A stretch of DNA of 47,337 bases from an uncultured Bacteroidales bacterium (GCA_945828345.1 CALZRA010000002.1:1-47337), one strand, 5' to 3'; shown: positions 24,980 to 33,596, counted from the first letter of the stretch. Numbers and translations: made by a program. The notes: a model not told the origin generated them from the letters alone.

Positions 24980-25093
24980 ATGAAGTGCTACAAAGTGCAT
25001 TCTGAGTAGGTGCAGTGTCTGTCAGGAGTGGACGAAACGGACGTGAATTTCGGAGGAGGCTATCCTGACGATCCCGAAGAAGAATACTGTTGA
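24980..25093 (+). pseudogene. Possible broken gene for a short Gly/Asp-rich peptide
   Basis: An ATG at 24980 reads nine codons (MKCYKVHSE), meets TAG at 25007-25009 and continues in frame to TGA at 25091-25093, encoding VQCLSGVDETDV, then NFGGGYPDDPEEEYC. Bacteroidales encode many short peptides with a Lys/Tyr-rich start and a Gly/Asp/Glu-rich end of just this look, usually 50-80 residues. Here the middle is missing and a stop intervenes, so it looks decayed. The match is by composition only. The remainder of the 24952-25272 gap holds the terminator at 25135. Confidence 0.35.
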
Positions 25094-25134
25094 TGGCATA
25101 ACTATTATATTTCCCCGCGCTCGACGGGAACAAC

Positions 25135-25174
25135 AAGGGCCTATACACCCCGACGGTGGGTGTATAGGCCCTTT
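25135..25174. terminator. Strong bidirectional terminator
   Basis: gggcctatacaccc and gggtgtataggccc pair perfectly around a short loop, followed by TTTT on the plus strand and with AA/A-rich sequence on the other side. It separates the plus-strand BspA region from the minus-strand mrp gene. Confidence 0.85.
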
Positions 25175-25272
25175 TGCCATATAGTGCTCTTGGGTGGATT
25201 GTACGGGGTGAGGTTCTGTCGCCCCAGATGAGCTTGACAACGGGCGGGTCTTTACCATGCCCGCCCAGAGTG

Positions 25273-26376
25273 CTACGCCTTGTTCATCTGTACGATGGTA
25301 GTGGCGGGCTGTTCGCGGTTGCGCCGTTCGGTGGCTTCGACTACAGCCTGAGCCAGGGACAGGAAGGCGGCGGAGGTGAGGGTGTCGGTGGCTACGGCGG
25401 CGGGTTCGCCGGCATCGCCGCTCTCGCAGATGCCCTGTACGAGAGGAATCTGGCCCAGCAGGGGCACGTGCATCTCCTCGGCCAGGCGCTTCACGCCTTC
25501 GCGGCCGAAGAGGTAGTAGCGGCTGTCGGGCAGTTCGGCGGGCGTGAACCAGGCCATGTTTTCGACCAGTCCGAGTATGGGCACGTTGACCTTCTCGTTG
25601 CGGTACATGTCGATGCCCTTGCGTGCATCGGCCAGGGCTACGGCCTGGGGGGTAGAGACGATGACGGCACCGGTGATGGCGAGGTTCTGGAGGAGGGTGA
25701 GGTGGATGTCGGAGGTGCCGGGCGGCGTGTCGAGCACGAGGTAGTCGAGCTCGCCCCAGTCGGTGTCGGCGATGAGCTGCTTGAGGGCGTTGGAGGCCAT
25801 GCCGCCGCGCCAGAGGGTGGCGGTGTCGGGGTTGACAAAGAAGCCGATGGAGAGTATCTTCACGCCGTATTTGTAGGCGGGGATGAGCAACTGGCGTCCG
25901 TCGCGCTGTTCGGCAAAGATGCGTTCGGCTTCGAGATGGAACATCTTGGGGACGGAGGGACCGAAGATGTCGGCATCGAGGAGGCCCACGGTGTGGCCCA
26001 TGCGGGCCAGGGAGACGGCGAGGTTGGCGGCGACAGTGCTCTTGCCTACGCCTCCCTTGCCGGAGCTGACGGCGATGACGTTGCGCACCTGTGGCAGCAT
26101 CTTGCCAGGCTCAGGGCGGGCGGCCTGGAGGGTGCGGGTGTGGACGGTGACTTGGACCGCCTTGTCGACATAGGTGTGGATGGCTGCTTCGGCAGCCTTG
26201 ACCACGGATTTGAGGAAGGGGTCGGTGGACTTTTCAAACAGGAGGGTGAAGCTGACGCTCTGGCCGTCGATGCGCAGGTCGTCGTCGACCATGCCGGCTT
26301 CGACGAGGTTCTGGCCGCTGCCGGGGTAGCGTACGGTGGCCAGCGCATCGGTGATGAGTTTGGGATAGAGTTGCAT
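25273..26376 (-). CDS. Mrp/NBP35-family Fe-S cluster carrier ATPase
   Basis: The start at 26376 (MQLYPKLITDALATVRYPG) gives 367 residues; the longer open frame upstream lies over the Dabb gene. An N-terminal MIP18/DUF59-like domain (1-90) is followed by the P-loop ATPase with deviant Walker A SSGKGGVGKSTVAANLA. LDADIFGPSVPKMF and LDTPPGTSDIHLTLLQ follow. Mrp proteins carry Fe-S clusters to target enzymes. The CxxC pair found in many Mrp proteins is replaced by ENMAWFTPAELPDSRYYLFG, a form I recall as usual in Bacteroidetes. It follows the Dabb gene by 11 nt. Confidence 0.93.
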   Translation of the reverse strand: MQLYPKLITDALATVRYPGSGQNLVEAGMVDDDLRIDGQSVSFTLLFEKSTDPFLKSVVKAAEAAIHTYVDKAVQVTVHTRTLQAARPEPGKMLPQVRNVIAVSSGKGGVGKSTVAANLAVSLARMGHTVGLLDADIFGPSVPKMFHLEAERIFAEQRDGRQLLIPAYKYGVKILSIGFFVNPDTATLWRGGMASNALKQLIADTDWGELDYLVLDTPPGTSDIHLTLLQNLAITGAVIVSTPQAVALADARKGIDMYRNEKVNVPILGLVENMAWFTPAELPDSRYYLFGREGVKRLAEEMHVPLLGQIPLVQGICESGDAGEPAAVATDTLTSAAFLSLAQAVVEATERRNREQPATTIVQMNKA

Positions 26377-26387
26377 GGGGGGTGGTG

Positions 26388-26690
26388 TTAGACGGTGTAG
26401 TCGACTACGACGCGGGCACTGCGCACGGCGTGGCAGTGTTGCGAGATTTCCTGATGGGCGGGATGCTGCCGGTAGCGCTGTAGGGCGTCGGCGTCGTCGA
26501 CTGTGAGTGTGAGCACGGCATCGTAGGCCATGGGGCTGTGGCTGGTGTTGATGCCTACTTCGAGGTGGCGGATTTCGGGCACCACGCCGACGAGGGCTTC
26601 GAGGTGCTGCTTCATCCACAGGGCGTGGTCGGCTGCGCTCTGGTCGAGTGCGCCGTCAATGAATTTCCACATGACAATATGTTTCAACAT
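26388..26690 (-). CDS. Dabb-domain (stress-responsive A/B barrel) protein
   Basis: This 100-residue protein begins MLKHIVMWKF, the usual start of the Dabb family (PF07876), and has the expected HLEVGINTSHSPMAYDAVLTL strand and the HPAHQEISQHC helix. These small dimeric alpha/beta barrels have mostly unknown roles; some are cyclases. It is placed between trmB and mrp. Confidence 0.9.
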   Translation of the reverse strand: MLKHIVMWKFIDGALDQSAADHALWMKQHLEALVGVVPEIRHLEVGINTSHSPMAYDAVLTLTVDDADALQRYRQHPAHQEISQHCHAVRSARVVVDYTV

Positions 26691-26737
26691 AGGGTTTCTA
26701 TTAGGGGGTTAGACAATTCAGAATGCTGGGGGGGAGG

Positions 26738-27514
26738 TCAGCGGCTGGTGGAGAGGCCCGAGCGTTTCGAGCGGTTGTAGCTGCGGTATTCGTCGAGGGG
26801 TATGTCGACTTCGGGCTCCGTGAGCGGGCCTTCAGCGGGCAGGCGGAACTTGAGGTACTTGATGGTGAGGCCGCGGGCAATCCACTGTTGCTCGTAGTAG
26901 GTCTGTATGCCGAGAATCTGGCGCACTTCGTCATCGGCCGTGGCTTCGAGTGTGTGGTAGAGGTTGTCGGTGCTGAAGGCTACGGGGAGGCGGTTGGCCT
27001 GGACCATGCAGGTGGTGTAGGTGAAGAGGAAGTGGCTGTCGGTCTTCAGGTGGATGAGTCCGTCGGGCTGGAGGAAACGGCGGTAGCGGGCGAGGAAGTA
27101 GGTCGAGGTGAGCCGCTTGGTGGTTTTCTTCATCTGGGGGTCGGAAAAGGTGAGCCAGATTTCGGCCACCTCGCCGGGGGCAAAGAAGCGGTCGATGAAC
27201 TCGATGTGGGTGCGCAGAAAGGCTACGTTGGTCATGCCTTGGCGGAGGGATTCGGTGGCACCGGTCCACATGCGTGCTCCCTTGATGTCGACTCCGATGA
27301 AGTTCTTGTCGGGGAAGAGGCGGGCCAGCCCTACGGTGTATTCGCCACGGCCGCAGCCCAGTTCGAGCACAATGGGGTGGTCGTTGTGGAAGAAGCGTTC
27401 GTTCCACTGGCCCCGCAGGGGGAAGGGGGATGGGTCGGTGGCTACGCCGGGGGCCTGGAACACGTGGGGGTAGTGTTCCATGTCGGCGAATTTAGACAGT
27501 TTGTTCTTGCTCAT
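26738..27514 (-). CDS. trmB: tRNA (guanine-N7-)-methyltransferase
   Basis: This 258-residue SAM-dependent enzyme makes m7G46 in tRNA. The SAM site is [20 protein letters not shown], followed by [12 protein letters not shown]. The TrmB signature segment is [20 protein letters not shown], and the substrate region contains [11 protein letters not shown]. It overlaps the 3' end of xseB by 23 nt and is therefore coupled to it. Confidence 0.94.
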   Translation of the reverse strand: MSKNKLSKFADMEHYPHVFQAPGVATDPSPFPLRGQWNERFFHNDHPIVLELGCGRGEYTVGLARLFPDKNFIGVDIKGARMWTGATESLRQGMTNVAFLRTHIEFIDRFFAPGEVAEIWLTFSDPQMKKTTKRLTSTYFLARYRRFLQPDGLIHLKTDSHFLFTYTTCMVQANRLPVAFSTDNLYHTLEATADDEVRQILGIQTYYEQQWIARGLTIKYLKFRLPAEGPLTEPEVDIPLDEYRSYNRSKRSGLSTSR

Positions 27515-27701
27515 GCTGTAGGAGTCGGTTGGTATCGGTTTCGATGCGTTTGAGTTCTTTGTCGCAGTCGTCGGCCAGCTTGAGTGCGGCCTTGAGTGTG
27601 GTGACGAGCTGGTCGAGCGGAAGACTATGGTTCTCGATCTGGGTGACCATGTCTTCGAGTCGCTGCATCTTCGCTTCGTAGGTCGGGGTCTTGGAGGACA
27701 T
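27492..27701 (-). CDS. xseB: Exodeoxyribonuclease VII small subunit
   Basis: This 69-residue protein contains the family pattern [21 protein letters not shown] and then a helix [22 protein letters not shown]. XseB subunits coat the XseA large subunit in exonuclease VII, which degrades single-stranded DNA from both ends. xseA lies just upstream, separated by a palindromic repeat, and trmB overlaps its end. Confidence 0.93.
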   Translation of the reverse strand: MSSKTPTYEAKMQRLEDMVTQIENHSLPLDQLVTTLKAALKLADDCDKELKRIETDTNRLLQHEQEQTV

Positions 27702-27707
27702 GGAATA

Positions 27708-27838
27708 AGTTTAAAGTTTATATTTATAGTTTATAGTTTAAAGTTTATAGCTTATAGCTTATATGGTCACTATGAAGCGCAGTAATCATCCGCTCAGTGA
27801 CTTTACATATAAACTCTTAAACTCTCAACTATTAACTA
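27708..27838. repeat. AT-rich palindrome with conserved core, copy C
   Basis: It is built of repeated gtttatagtttaaag phrases on the left and aaactcttaaactctcaact on the right, around the core ggtcactatgaagcgcag...ccgctcagtgac. The right end abuts the xseA stop codon, so the repeat lies between xseA and xseB inside what should be one operon. Confidence 0.8.
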
Positions 27839-29181
27839 TCATCACGCACCGTGCTGTGACGCGCGCCGTCGGCAAACTGCGTGACGATGTCGTCGCCGGG
27901 TCGGAGCTGGGAGGCGTGGCGCACGATGTGGCCTTGCTTCAGGGTGAGGGTATAGCCCAGGTTCAGTATGCGTTCGGGGGAGGCTGATTGGGCACGCTGC
28001 CTGAGCAGTTGGAGCCGGACGCGCGCTGTGTCGGTACGGGCGTGTGCGCCCTGTTCCAACCGTTGGCGGAGAAGGACGAGCCGGTGGTGCTGGGTGTGGA
28101 TTACGAGCTGGCTCGCGACGTTGAGCTGCGTGCGCTGTCGGAGCAGGCGGCTCTGTTGGGCGTGCAGCTGTCGGGCGGCCGAGAGTTGCAGGCGGTGGAG
28201 CAGGGAGGCGTGGTGCTGGCCGTGGGTGTGGAGCAGGGTCTGGGCTGCCGCTTGCAGGCGGCGGACGAGCTGTTGCAGGCGCGCCGCCTCGTTTTCGCGG
28301 CTCTCCACCAAGAAGGCTGCCACGGCGGTGGGGGTCTTGAAGCAGGTGTGGGCCACGAGGTCAACGAGTGTCTCGTCGCGTTCGTGGCCGATGCCTGAGA
28401 GCACGGGCAGGGGGAACTGGGCCACGTTGGCTGCCAGCAGATAGGTGTTGAAACCGTTGAGGTCGGCGGTCGAGCCGCCTCCGCGGATGATGACCACGAC
28501 CTGCCAGAGGGGGGCTTCGGCCGCGATGAGGTCGAGTGCGCGGATGACGCTCTGTTCCACCTGGTCGCCCTGCATCGTGGCGGGGAAGAGCTTGACGGCG
28601 AATTGCCAGCCGCTCTGTTGCAGCTGTTTGCAGAAGTCGCCGTAGCCGGCGGCTGTGGCACTGGATATGACGGCTACCCGGCTGATGACGGGGGGCAGGG
28701 GCAGGTCCTTGTTGAGGTGGATGACTCCGTCGCTTTCGAGCTGCCGGATGATAGCCTGCCGTCGGGCGGCCAGGTCGCCCAAGGTGTAGGTGGGGTCGAT
28801 GCCGGTGATGTTGAGCGAGTAACCGTAGAGTTCGTGGAAGGTGATTTCGACCTCCATGAGCACTTTCAGCCCAGCCTTCAGGCACTGTCCCGTGGCGCGC
28901 TCGAAGGCTGCGGCCAGCTGCGGGTAGTGGCTGCGCCAGATGTTTCCGCGCGCCTTGGCCACGATGGTTTCGCTCGTCTCGTCCTTCTGTATGAGTTCGA
29001 CATAGCAGTGTCCGTTTGAGGCCACGCGCAGCTCATTGATTTCGGCTGCCAGCCAATAGGTTTGGGGCAGGGTGTGGCGCAGCACGGCGCGCACCATGCT
29101 GTTCAGCTCGAAGAGGCTCAGGGGACTGCCGGGCTGGGCGGCACGGCTCACGGAACGGTAGGAAGGGGGTGTGGACGGCAT
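27832..29181 (-). CDS. xseA: Exodeoxyribonuclease VII large subunit
   Basis: This 449-residue protein starts with an OB-fold (about residues 22-120: FELNSMVRAVLRHTLPQTYW, WLAAEINELRVASNGHCYVEL) that binds single-stranded DNA. The catalytic core contains the family segments VISSATAAGYGDFCKQLQQ and VVIIRGGGSTADLNGFNTYL, with GIGHERDETLVDLVAHT following. A long coiled coil (about 300-400) binds XseB. The first 20 residues are a Pro/Ser-rich extension. Its C-terminus ends at the palindromic repeat. Confidence 0.94.
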   Translation of the reverse strand: MPSTPPSYRSVSRAAQPGSPLSLFELNSMVRAVLRHTLPQTYWLAAEINELRVASNGHCYVELIQKDETSETIVAKARGNIWRSHYPQLAAAFERATGQCLKAGLKVLMEVEITFHELYGYSLNITGIDPTYTLGDLAARRQAIIRQLESDGVIHLNKDLPLPPVISRVAVISSATAAGYGDFCKQLQQSGWQFAVKLFPATMQGDQVEQSVIRALDLIAAEAPLWQVVVIIRGGGSTADLNGFNTYLLAANVAQFPLPVLSGIGHERDETLVDLVAHTCFKTPTAVAAFLVESRENEAARLQQLVRRLQAAAQTLLHTHGQHHASLLHRLQLSAARQLHAQQSRLLRQRTQLNVASQLVIHTQHHRLVLLRQRLEQGAHARTDTARVRLQLLRQRAQSASPERILNLGYTLTLKQGHIVRHASQLRPGDDIVTQFADGARHSTVRDDS

Positions 29182-29196
29182 GGGGCGTTTCTCGTG

Positions 29197-30639
29197 TCAG
29201 AAGGATCTCTGTGTGGGTGTCCCCAGCAGTTTTTCAGCCTTGGGCAACCAGGGTATGCCGTAGCCAAAGATGTTGTCGGGGTGGGCGGCGTTGTCGGCAC
29301 TCTGTTGCAGGGCACGGATAATGGCTGTGGGGCGTGCGTAGGGAAATTCCTGTATGAGGCAGGCTGCCGCGCCGCACAGAATGGGACAGGCGAAGGAGGT
29401 GCCGTCGGCTGTGTCGGGCTTACCGTCGGCGTTGTAGACGGCACAGTCTTCGCCCATGGCCATGAGGTCGGGCTTGATGCGTCCGTCGGCTGAATGGCCG
29501 ACCGAGGAGAAGAGTGTGTTGCAGCGGTTCGTATCGACGGCTCCGACAGCCAGGATGTCGCGGGCATCGGCCGGGCAGCCTATCTTCTTCCAAGCTCCGC
29601 GCCCTGAGTTGCCGGCACTGTTGAGGAGCAGGATGCCGCGGCTGGCGGCCAGCGATGCGCTGCGGCTGTTGAGGGCCGTCTGTCCGTCGAGTTCCCAATA
29701 GCGGTGGTCCATCGTCTTGTGGTCGAAGAGCTGGTAGCCCAACGAACTGGTGACGATGTCGCAGCCGAGGCTGTCGGCGTATTCCAGTGCCGCGCACCAG
29801 TTGTCCTCTTCGACGAGCTGTTCAGTGTCGCCGTCTTCGCTTTGCAGCAGGTAGAAAGTGGCATCGGGGGCTGTGCCGACCAGGGAGTAGGGTTCGTTGG
29901 CGGCTATGCACGACAGTACCTGTGTGCCGTGAGTCTGGTCATTGTAGACGCTCTGGTCGGGCTGTACATAGTTGCGGGTTCCTTTTATGTCGGCTTTGGA
30001 CAGACCGGGAATGAGGTTGGCATTACAGAAGCCGGCGTCGATGACAGCAATGGTGACGCCCTGGCCCCGATAGCCCTTGGCGTGCAGCTTGTGGACTCCC
30101 AGCATGGCGACCTGGGTGGTTGCATGGCCATAGTAGTTCTCAAGCGTGTCGCGCCGGGGTGAAAGTTTGTTCTGACGGTAGGGTGAGCGTATGTCCCGAC
30201 GCAGGAGCGTGGCCCAGTCGGCAGGCTCCGGGGCGATCCAAACCAGGCGGTCGGCCTTCACGAAAGGCAGCTTGCGCACCTGGGCCATGAGCGTGGTGTC
30301 GGTCATTTCGACTACCGCCGTGTTGTTCCACTTGCTCCAGTTGCACACTTTCAGTCCCAGCTGCCGCAGTGCATCGAGGTAGCGGGGGGTGACGGGCAGG
30401 TCGTATTCGTCGACAGGCAGCGCATAGCGCTTACGGCGCGCGATGGATTGAGGCGAAAGGAACTTTTTGGGATGCTTCACGCTGAAACCGTTGCCTTCCT
30501 TGTCGGTAAAATATACGCGGTAGCGGTAGGCTGGCGGAGTGTTTGTCGGATAGAGGTCGTCGGGCTCGCTTTCAGTCGTCTGTGCCGGCAGTTGCATGGT
30601 GAAGAGGCAAGCCAGCCATAGTGTGATGATTCGGTTCAT
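29197..30639 (-). CDS. Secreted subtilisin-like (S8) serine protease
   Basis: The ATG at 30639 gives 480 residues; a TTG two codons earlier is less likely. A signal peptide (MNRIITLWLACLFTMQLPAQ) precedes a prodomain to about residue 165. The S8 domain has its catalytic Asp in IAVIDAGFCNANL, His in YNDQTHGTQVLSCIAA, the oxyanion Asn in LLLNSAGNSGRGAW and Ser in DGTSFACPILCG, so all four positions are intact. It is expected to be periplasmic, outer-membrane associated or exported. It ends 16 nt before xseA and follows the nuclease gene by 30 nt. Confidence 0.92.
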   Translation of the reverse strand: MNRIITLWLACLFTMQLPAQTTESEPDDLYPTNTPPAYRYRVYFTDKEGNGFSVKHPKKFLSPQSIARRKRYALPVDEYDLPVTPRYLDALRQLGLKVCNWSKWNNTAVVEMTDTTLMAQVRKLPFVKADRLVWIAPEPADWATLLRRDIRSPYRQNKLSPRRDTLENYYGHATTQVAMLGVHKLHAKGYRGQGVTIAVIDAGFCNANLIPGLSKADIKGTRNYVQPDQSVYNDQTHGTQVLSCIAANEPYSLVGTAPDATFYLLQSEDGDTEQLVEEDNWCAALEYADSLGCDIVTSSLGYQLFDHKTMDHRYWELDGQTALNSRSASLAASRGILLLNSAGNSGRGAWKKIGCPADARDILAVGAVDTNRCNTLFSSVGHSADGRIKPDLMAMGEDCAVYNADGKPDTADGTSFACPILCGAAACLIQEFPYARPTAIIRALQQSADNAAHPDNIFGYGIPWLPKAEKLLGTPTQRSF

Positions 30640-30669
30640 GGCCAATTCGTAATGTATATTAATGAATTG

Positions 30670-31530
30670 TCAATTGACATGGTTCATGGCTGCTTCGAGC
30701 CGTGCTTCCAACGTGTCGGGCAGGGCGGGGAAGAAGTCGATGCCGGTGAGTCGCTCTACCTCGTCGACCGTGTGCTGGTAAAACTTGAGCGGTCGGCTTC
30801 CCGCTTCGTTCCTGAACACAAAGGCGTAGGCTTGGGGTTCGGCACCGCCGGCCACTAACAGCACTTTGAAGAAGCAGTCGGGGACAGCCACCTTGTGGTT
30901 GCCTATGCGCGGAGGGTTCTTCCGTGTGTACATAGGTCCGGCCACGATGTAGACCGTACCGTACCGGGTGGCCCAGGTGCGCTCCAGTTCCTCCAGATCC
31001 TTCCAGTCGCCCCGGTTCAGGTTGCGGTTCTGGGGACAGATGTTGGTCATGTAGAAGCTCTCCTGCATGGCTTTCCGACTCCACTTCATGTCGCCGGCTG
31101 GGGCCATGTGTCCGCGGTCGTAGCCCGAGTTGGTGTAGTCCTGCGGATAGGCTTTGGCCCCTCTGACTTCGGGGTCGGGGGCAAACGAATCGGCACGCGG
31201 CTCTTCGCCCGCCACCTTTTCGGCGGTCAGTTGCCAGGCTACCCATTGCGGTGTCTTGAAGTCGGCATCGTAGCTGAGGGTGAAGCCCGTGTGGCGGATG
31301 AGCTGTCCGCCCCTGCTGCTCACGTAGTGCGGTATTTCGAGTCCTTCGGCAGCCTGCTGCCACGAACCGTTGCTTTCGGTGGGGGTTGCGGCTTGGCTGT
31401 TTGCACGGGGCGTGTGGAAGGTCCGTGTGGCCGTGGTTTCAGTCTGCGCCTCGCCTTCCGATCGGCGCGCCTCGGTCACAGCCAGCACTAACGCGAGAGC
31501 CAGCAAGGCAGTTATGCCATATTTCTTCAT
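30670..31530 (-). CDS. Secreted DNA/RNA non-specific endonuclease
   Basis: This 286-residue protein starts with a signal-like segment (MKKYGITALLALALVLAVTEA). The ββα-metal nuclease domain (about 60-280) carries the catalytic signature DRGHMAPAGDM, preceded by NSGY. TNICPQNRNLNRGDW supplies the metal-binding Asn. This is the NUC1/Serratia nuclease family (PF01223). It probably acts outside the inner membrane, for nutrient scavenging or clearing extracellular DNA. It begins 5 nt after the thioredoxin-like gene ends. Confidence 0.93.
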   Translation of the reverse strand: MKKYGITALLALALVLAVTEARRSEGEAQTETTATRTFHTPRANSQAATPTESNGSWQQAAEGLEIPHYVSSRGGQLIRHTGFTLSYDADFKTPQWVAWQLTAEKVAGEEPRADSFAPDPEVRGAKAYPQDYTNSGYDRGHMAPAGDMKWSRKAMQESFYMTNICPQNRNLNRGDWKDLEELERTWATRYGTVYIVAGPMYTRKNPPRIGNHKVAVPDCFFKVLLVAGGAEPQAYAFVFRNEAGSRPLKFYQHTVDEVERLTGIDFFPALPDTLEARLEAAMNHVN

Positions 31531-31534
31531 GGCA

Positions 31535-32095
31535 TCAGCGGGTCAGGGCCACTTCGATTTGCTGCTTCAGCACCTCGCTTCCCGGATAGCCGCCTTCGTT
31601 CAGGTTGTCGTAAGCTGTCTTGCCGTCCTTGCCCAGCAGCAGGTAAGAGGGGATGCCGGGAATGCCCAGAGAGCGGCACATGTCGCCCCATTGCTGTTCG
31701 GTCAGGCGGTAATGGTCGCCTTCGATCTTCTCGATCATTTGCTTCCATGTGTCGGTGGGCGAACTCTCGCCAGTCACATAGACGAACACGCAGCCCTTCT
31801 TGGCGAGTTCGGGCTTGATTTCGTCAATCAGCGTCATGGCCCGGCGGCAGGGACCGCACCAGGTGGCCCAGAAGTCAATGAGCACCACTTTGCCTTTGTA
31901 TTGCTTGGCCAGTTCCTGTACGATTTGCGCACCGGGAATGTCGGCCGGCAGGGTCTTGATGAAAGATTTTGTAACGGCTTGTGTCGTTACTTCGGTGGTT
32001 GGCGCCGTGGCGGGGAGGTTAGCCGATTTCTTCGCACAGCCGAATGTGCAGGCTGTGGCAGCCAGTGTGAGCACGAATAATGTCTTCTTCATCAT
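31535..32095 (-). CDS. Thioredoxin-like (TlpA/ResA type) lipoprotein
   Basis: The start at 32095 (MMKKTLFVL) gives 186 residues; the next codon (32092) is also ATG. A lipoprotein signal ends at TFGC. The thioredoxin domain (about 65-186) has the active site FWATWCGPCRRAM and the cis-Pro loop GIPGIPSYLLLG. Such proteins act as periplasmic or outer-membrane-linked disulfide reductases, for instance in cytochrome maturation. Here it heads a run with a nuclease (few cysteines) and a protease, so the substrate is not evident. The upstream repeats carry minus-strand -7 boxes. Confidence 0.92.
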   Translation of the reverse strand: MMKKTLFVLTLAATACTFGCAKKSANLPATAPTTEVTTQAVTKSFIKTLPADIPGAQIVQELAKQYKGKVVLIDFWATWCGPCRRAMTLIDEIKPELAKKGCVFVYVTGESSPTDTWKQMIEKIEGDHYRLTEQQWGDMCRSLGIPGIPSYLLLGKDGKTAYDNLNEGGYPGSEVLKQQIEVALTR

Positions 32096-32176
32096 TTGTT
32101 TTGTTTGGGTGTTACACAGTGGAGCGGAAGCTCCGTTCGTAGTTCTTGAGTTGTCACTCTTGAACTTTATCCGAGG

Positions 32177-32333
32177 GCAAAGATAGTGCAAGTGAGAGCA
32201 AGAAAGCCAAGTTTACTTGAGCTTTTTGCCGAACGCAGCCTATCTTCTGCAAAGATAGTGCAAGTGAGAGCAAGAAAGCCAAGTTTACTTGAGCTTTTTG
32301 CCGAATGCAGCCTATCTTATCCAAAGATAGTTG
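32177..32333 (-). repeat. Promoter-bearing repeat, two 72-bp copies plus a partial
   Basis: Copies start at 32177 and 32249; a fragment (caaagatag) follows at about 32322. On the minus strand each ends in GCACTATCTTTG, giving a TATCTTTG -7 box toward the thioredoxin-like gene; the -33 box is poor. The internal hairpin (gcaagaaagc/agctttttgc with caagt/acttg) differs from that of the copies at 8859-9740 in bases but keeps the pairing, while the flanks aagatagtgcaag and gcagcctatctt are shared. Confidence 0.75.
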
Positions 32334-32412
32334 TTTTATTGGGCTGCATGGCACAGTCTGGTGTTTTCGGCGGAAAAAGTGGCGGGCACACAGCGTTATG
32401 GAAACAAATGCT

Positions 32413-32420
32413 TACATTTG
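32413..32420 (+). promoter_or_regulatory. Possible -7 box of the carbamoyltransferase gene
   Basis: TACATTTG lies 67 nt before the start at 32488; no -33 box at the usual distance was found. Confidence 0.45.
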
Positions 32421-32487
32421 CACAGTCGCAGCACTCGCGGCACGAATGGCGGGTGGCTGCGGTAAATCTGATAAATCTCATAAGTCT

Positions 32488-33450
32488 ATGCACACATTCC
32501 TTCATGTATCTGACCTCGGTCCGCTCGACGTGGCTTTGCGCGAAGCGGCTGAAATCAAACAAGAACGCTATAAATACGAGCATCTGGGCCGTCATCGCAC
32601 CGCACTGCTCATTTTCTTCAACAATTCGCTCCGTACCCGCCTCTCCACCCAGAAGGCGGCCCGCAATTTGGGGCTCGATGTGGTGGTGCTCGATGTGAAC
32701 CAAGGTGCCTGGAAACTGGAAACGGAGCGTGGCGTGGTGATGGACGGCGACAAGAGCGAGCACTTGTTGGAGGCGATTCCGGTAATGGCTTCCTACTGCG
32801 ACCTGATTGGCGTGCGCACCTTTGCCGGACTGGTTGACCGTGAGGCCGATTATGCCGAAAACATTCTGACGCAGTTCATCCGTTACAGCGGGCGGCCTGT
32901 TTTTTCGATGGAGAGTGCCACGGCACACCCGTTGCAGGCCTTTGCTGACCTGATTACTATCAAGGAGCACAGCGAGAAGCCGCGTCCTAAGGTGGTGCTG
33001 ACCTGGGCACCCCACCCGCGTGCTTTGCCGCAGGCTGTGCCCAACAGCTTTGCGGAGTGGATGCGTGCAGCCGATGTGGACCTGGTTGTCACACACCCCG
33101 AGGGCTATGAGCTTGATCCGCTCTTTGTGGGCGATGCCCGTGTGGAATATGACCAGATGAAGGCGTTTGAGGGTGCTGACTTCGTGTATGCCAAGAACTG
33201 GAGCTGTCCGGGCGTGACGAATGCTGCTGACTATGGCAGGATTCTCTCCACCGACCGCGAGTGGACTGTCAGTGACCGCCAGATGGCTGTCACTGACCAT
33301 GCTCACTTTATGCACTGCCTGCCTGTGCGTCGTAACATGATAGTTACCGATGAGGTGATTGAGTCGCCTCGCTCGTTGGTGATTCCCGAGGCGGCGAACC
33401 GTGAAATCTCGGCTACGGTGGTGCTGAAGCGGATGCTGGAGGCACTGTAG
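32488..33450 (+). CDS. argF': N-succinylornithine carbamoyltransferase
   Basis: The ATG at 32488 gives 320 residues starting MHTFLHVSDLG. The enzyme transfers the carbamoyl group of carbamoyl phosphate to N-succinyl-L-ornithine in arginine synthesis. Carbamoyl-phosphate contacts are in FFNNSLRTRLST and the HCLPVRRNM loop. LLEAIPVMASY carries the proline that I recall as marking the succinyl-specific Bacteroides fragilis enzyme, where acetyl-specific homologues have Glu; the sequence as a whole is close to the B. fragilis protein from memory. No other arg gene is in the window. It is divergent from the thioredoxin-like gene and convergent with pflB. Confidence 0.93.
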   Translation: MHTFLHVSDLGPLDVALREAAEIKQERYKYEHLGRHRTALLIFFNNSLRTRLSTQKAARNLGLDVVVLDVNQGAWKLETERGVVMDGDKSEHLLEAIPVMASYCDLIGVRTFAGLVDREADYAENILTQFIRYSGRPVFSMESATAHPLQAFADLITIKEHSEKPRPKVVLTWAPHPRALPQAVPNSFAEWMRAADVDLVVTHPEGYELDPLFVGDARVEYDQMKAFEGADFVYAKNWSCPGVTNAADYGRILSTDREWTVSDRQMAVTDHAHFMHCLPVRRNMIVTDEVIESPRSLVIPEAANREISATVVLKRMLEAL

Positions 33451-33536
33451 TTTTTTGAGAGAGAGGAGAATAAGCGGACGATTGGCTTTTGCTGCTTAAC
33501 TCCTATATGGGCTTGCTTCTTACTCCATATATATAT

Positions 33537-33567
33537 AAAGGGGTGCGTCGGTAGGACGCACCCCTTT
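33537..33567. terminator. Bidirectional terminator between argF' and pflB
   Basis: aaaggggtgcgtc and gacgcacccctt form a near-perfect stem with a 4-5-nt loop, A-rich before and T-rich after, between two convergent genes. Confidence 0.85.
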
Positions 33568-33596
33568 ACTTATAGGTGTCAGTCAGCATCAGCTGA

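Noticed and set aside
21668-25241. 14-bp direct repeat atgagcttgacaac on both sides of the BspA region as an insertion footprint
   Set aside because: A 14-nt match is expected by chance a few times in a window of this size, and no transposase or other ends are seen.
26377-26619. Extended N-terminus of the Mrp ATPase
   Set aside because: It is a shadow of the Dabb gene, Arg/Pro-rich, and the family N-terminus begins at MQLYPKLI.
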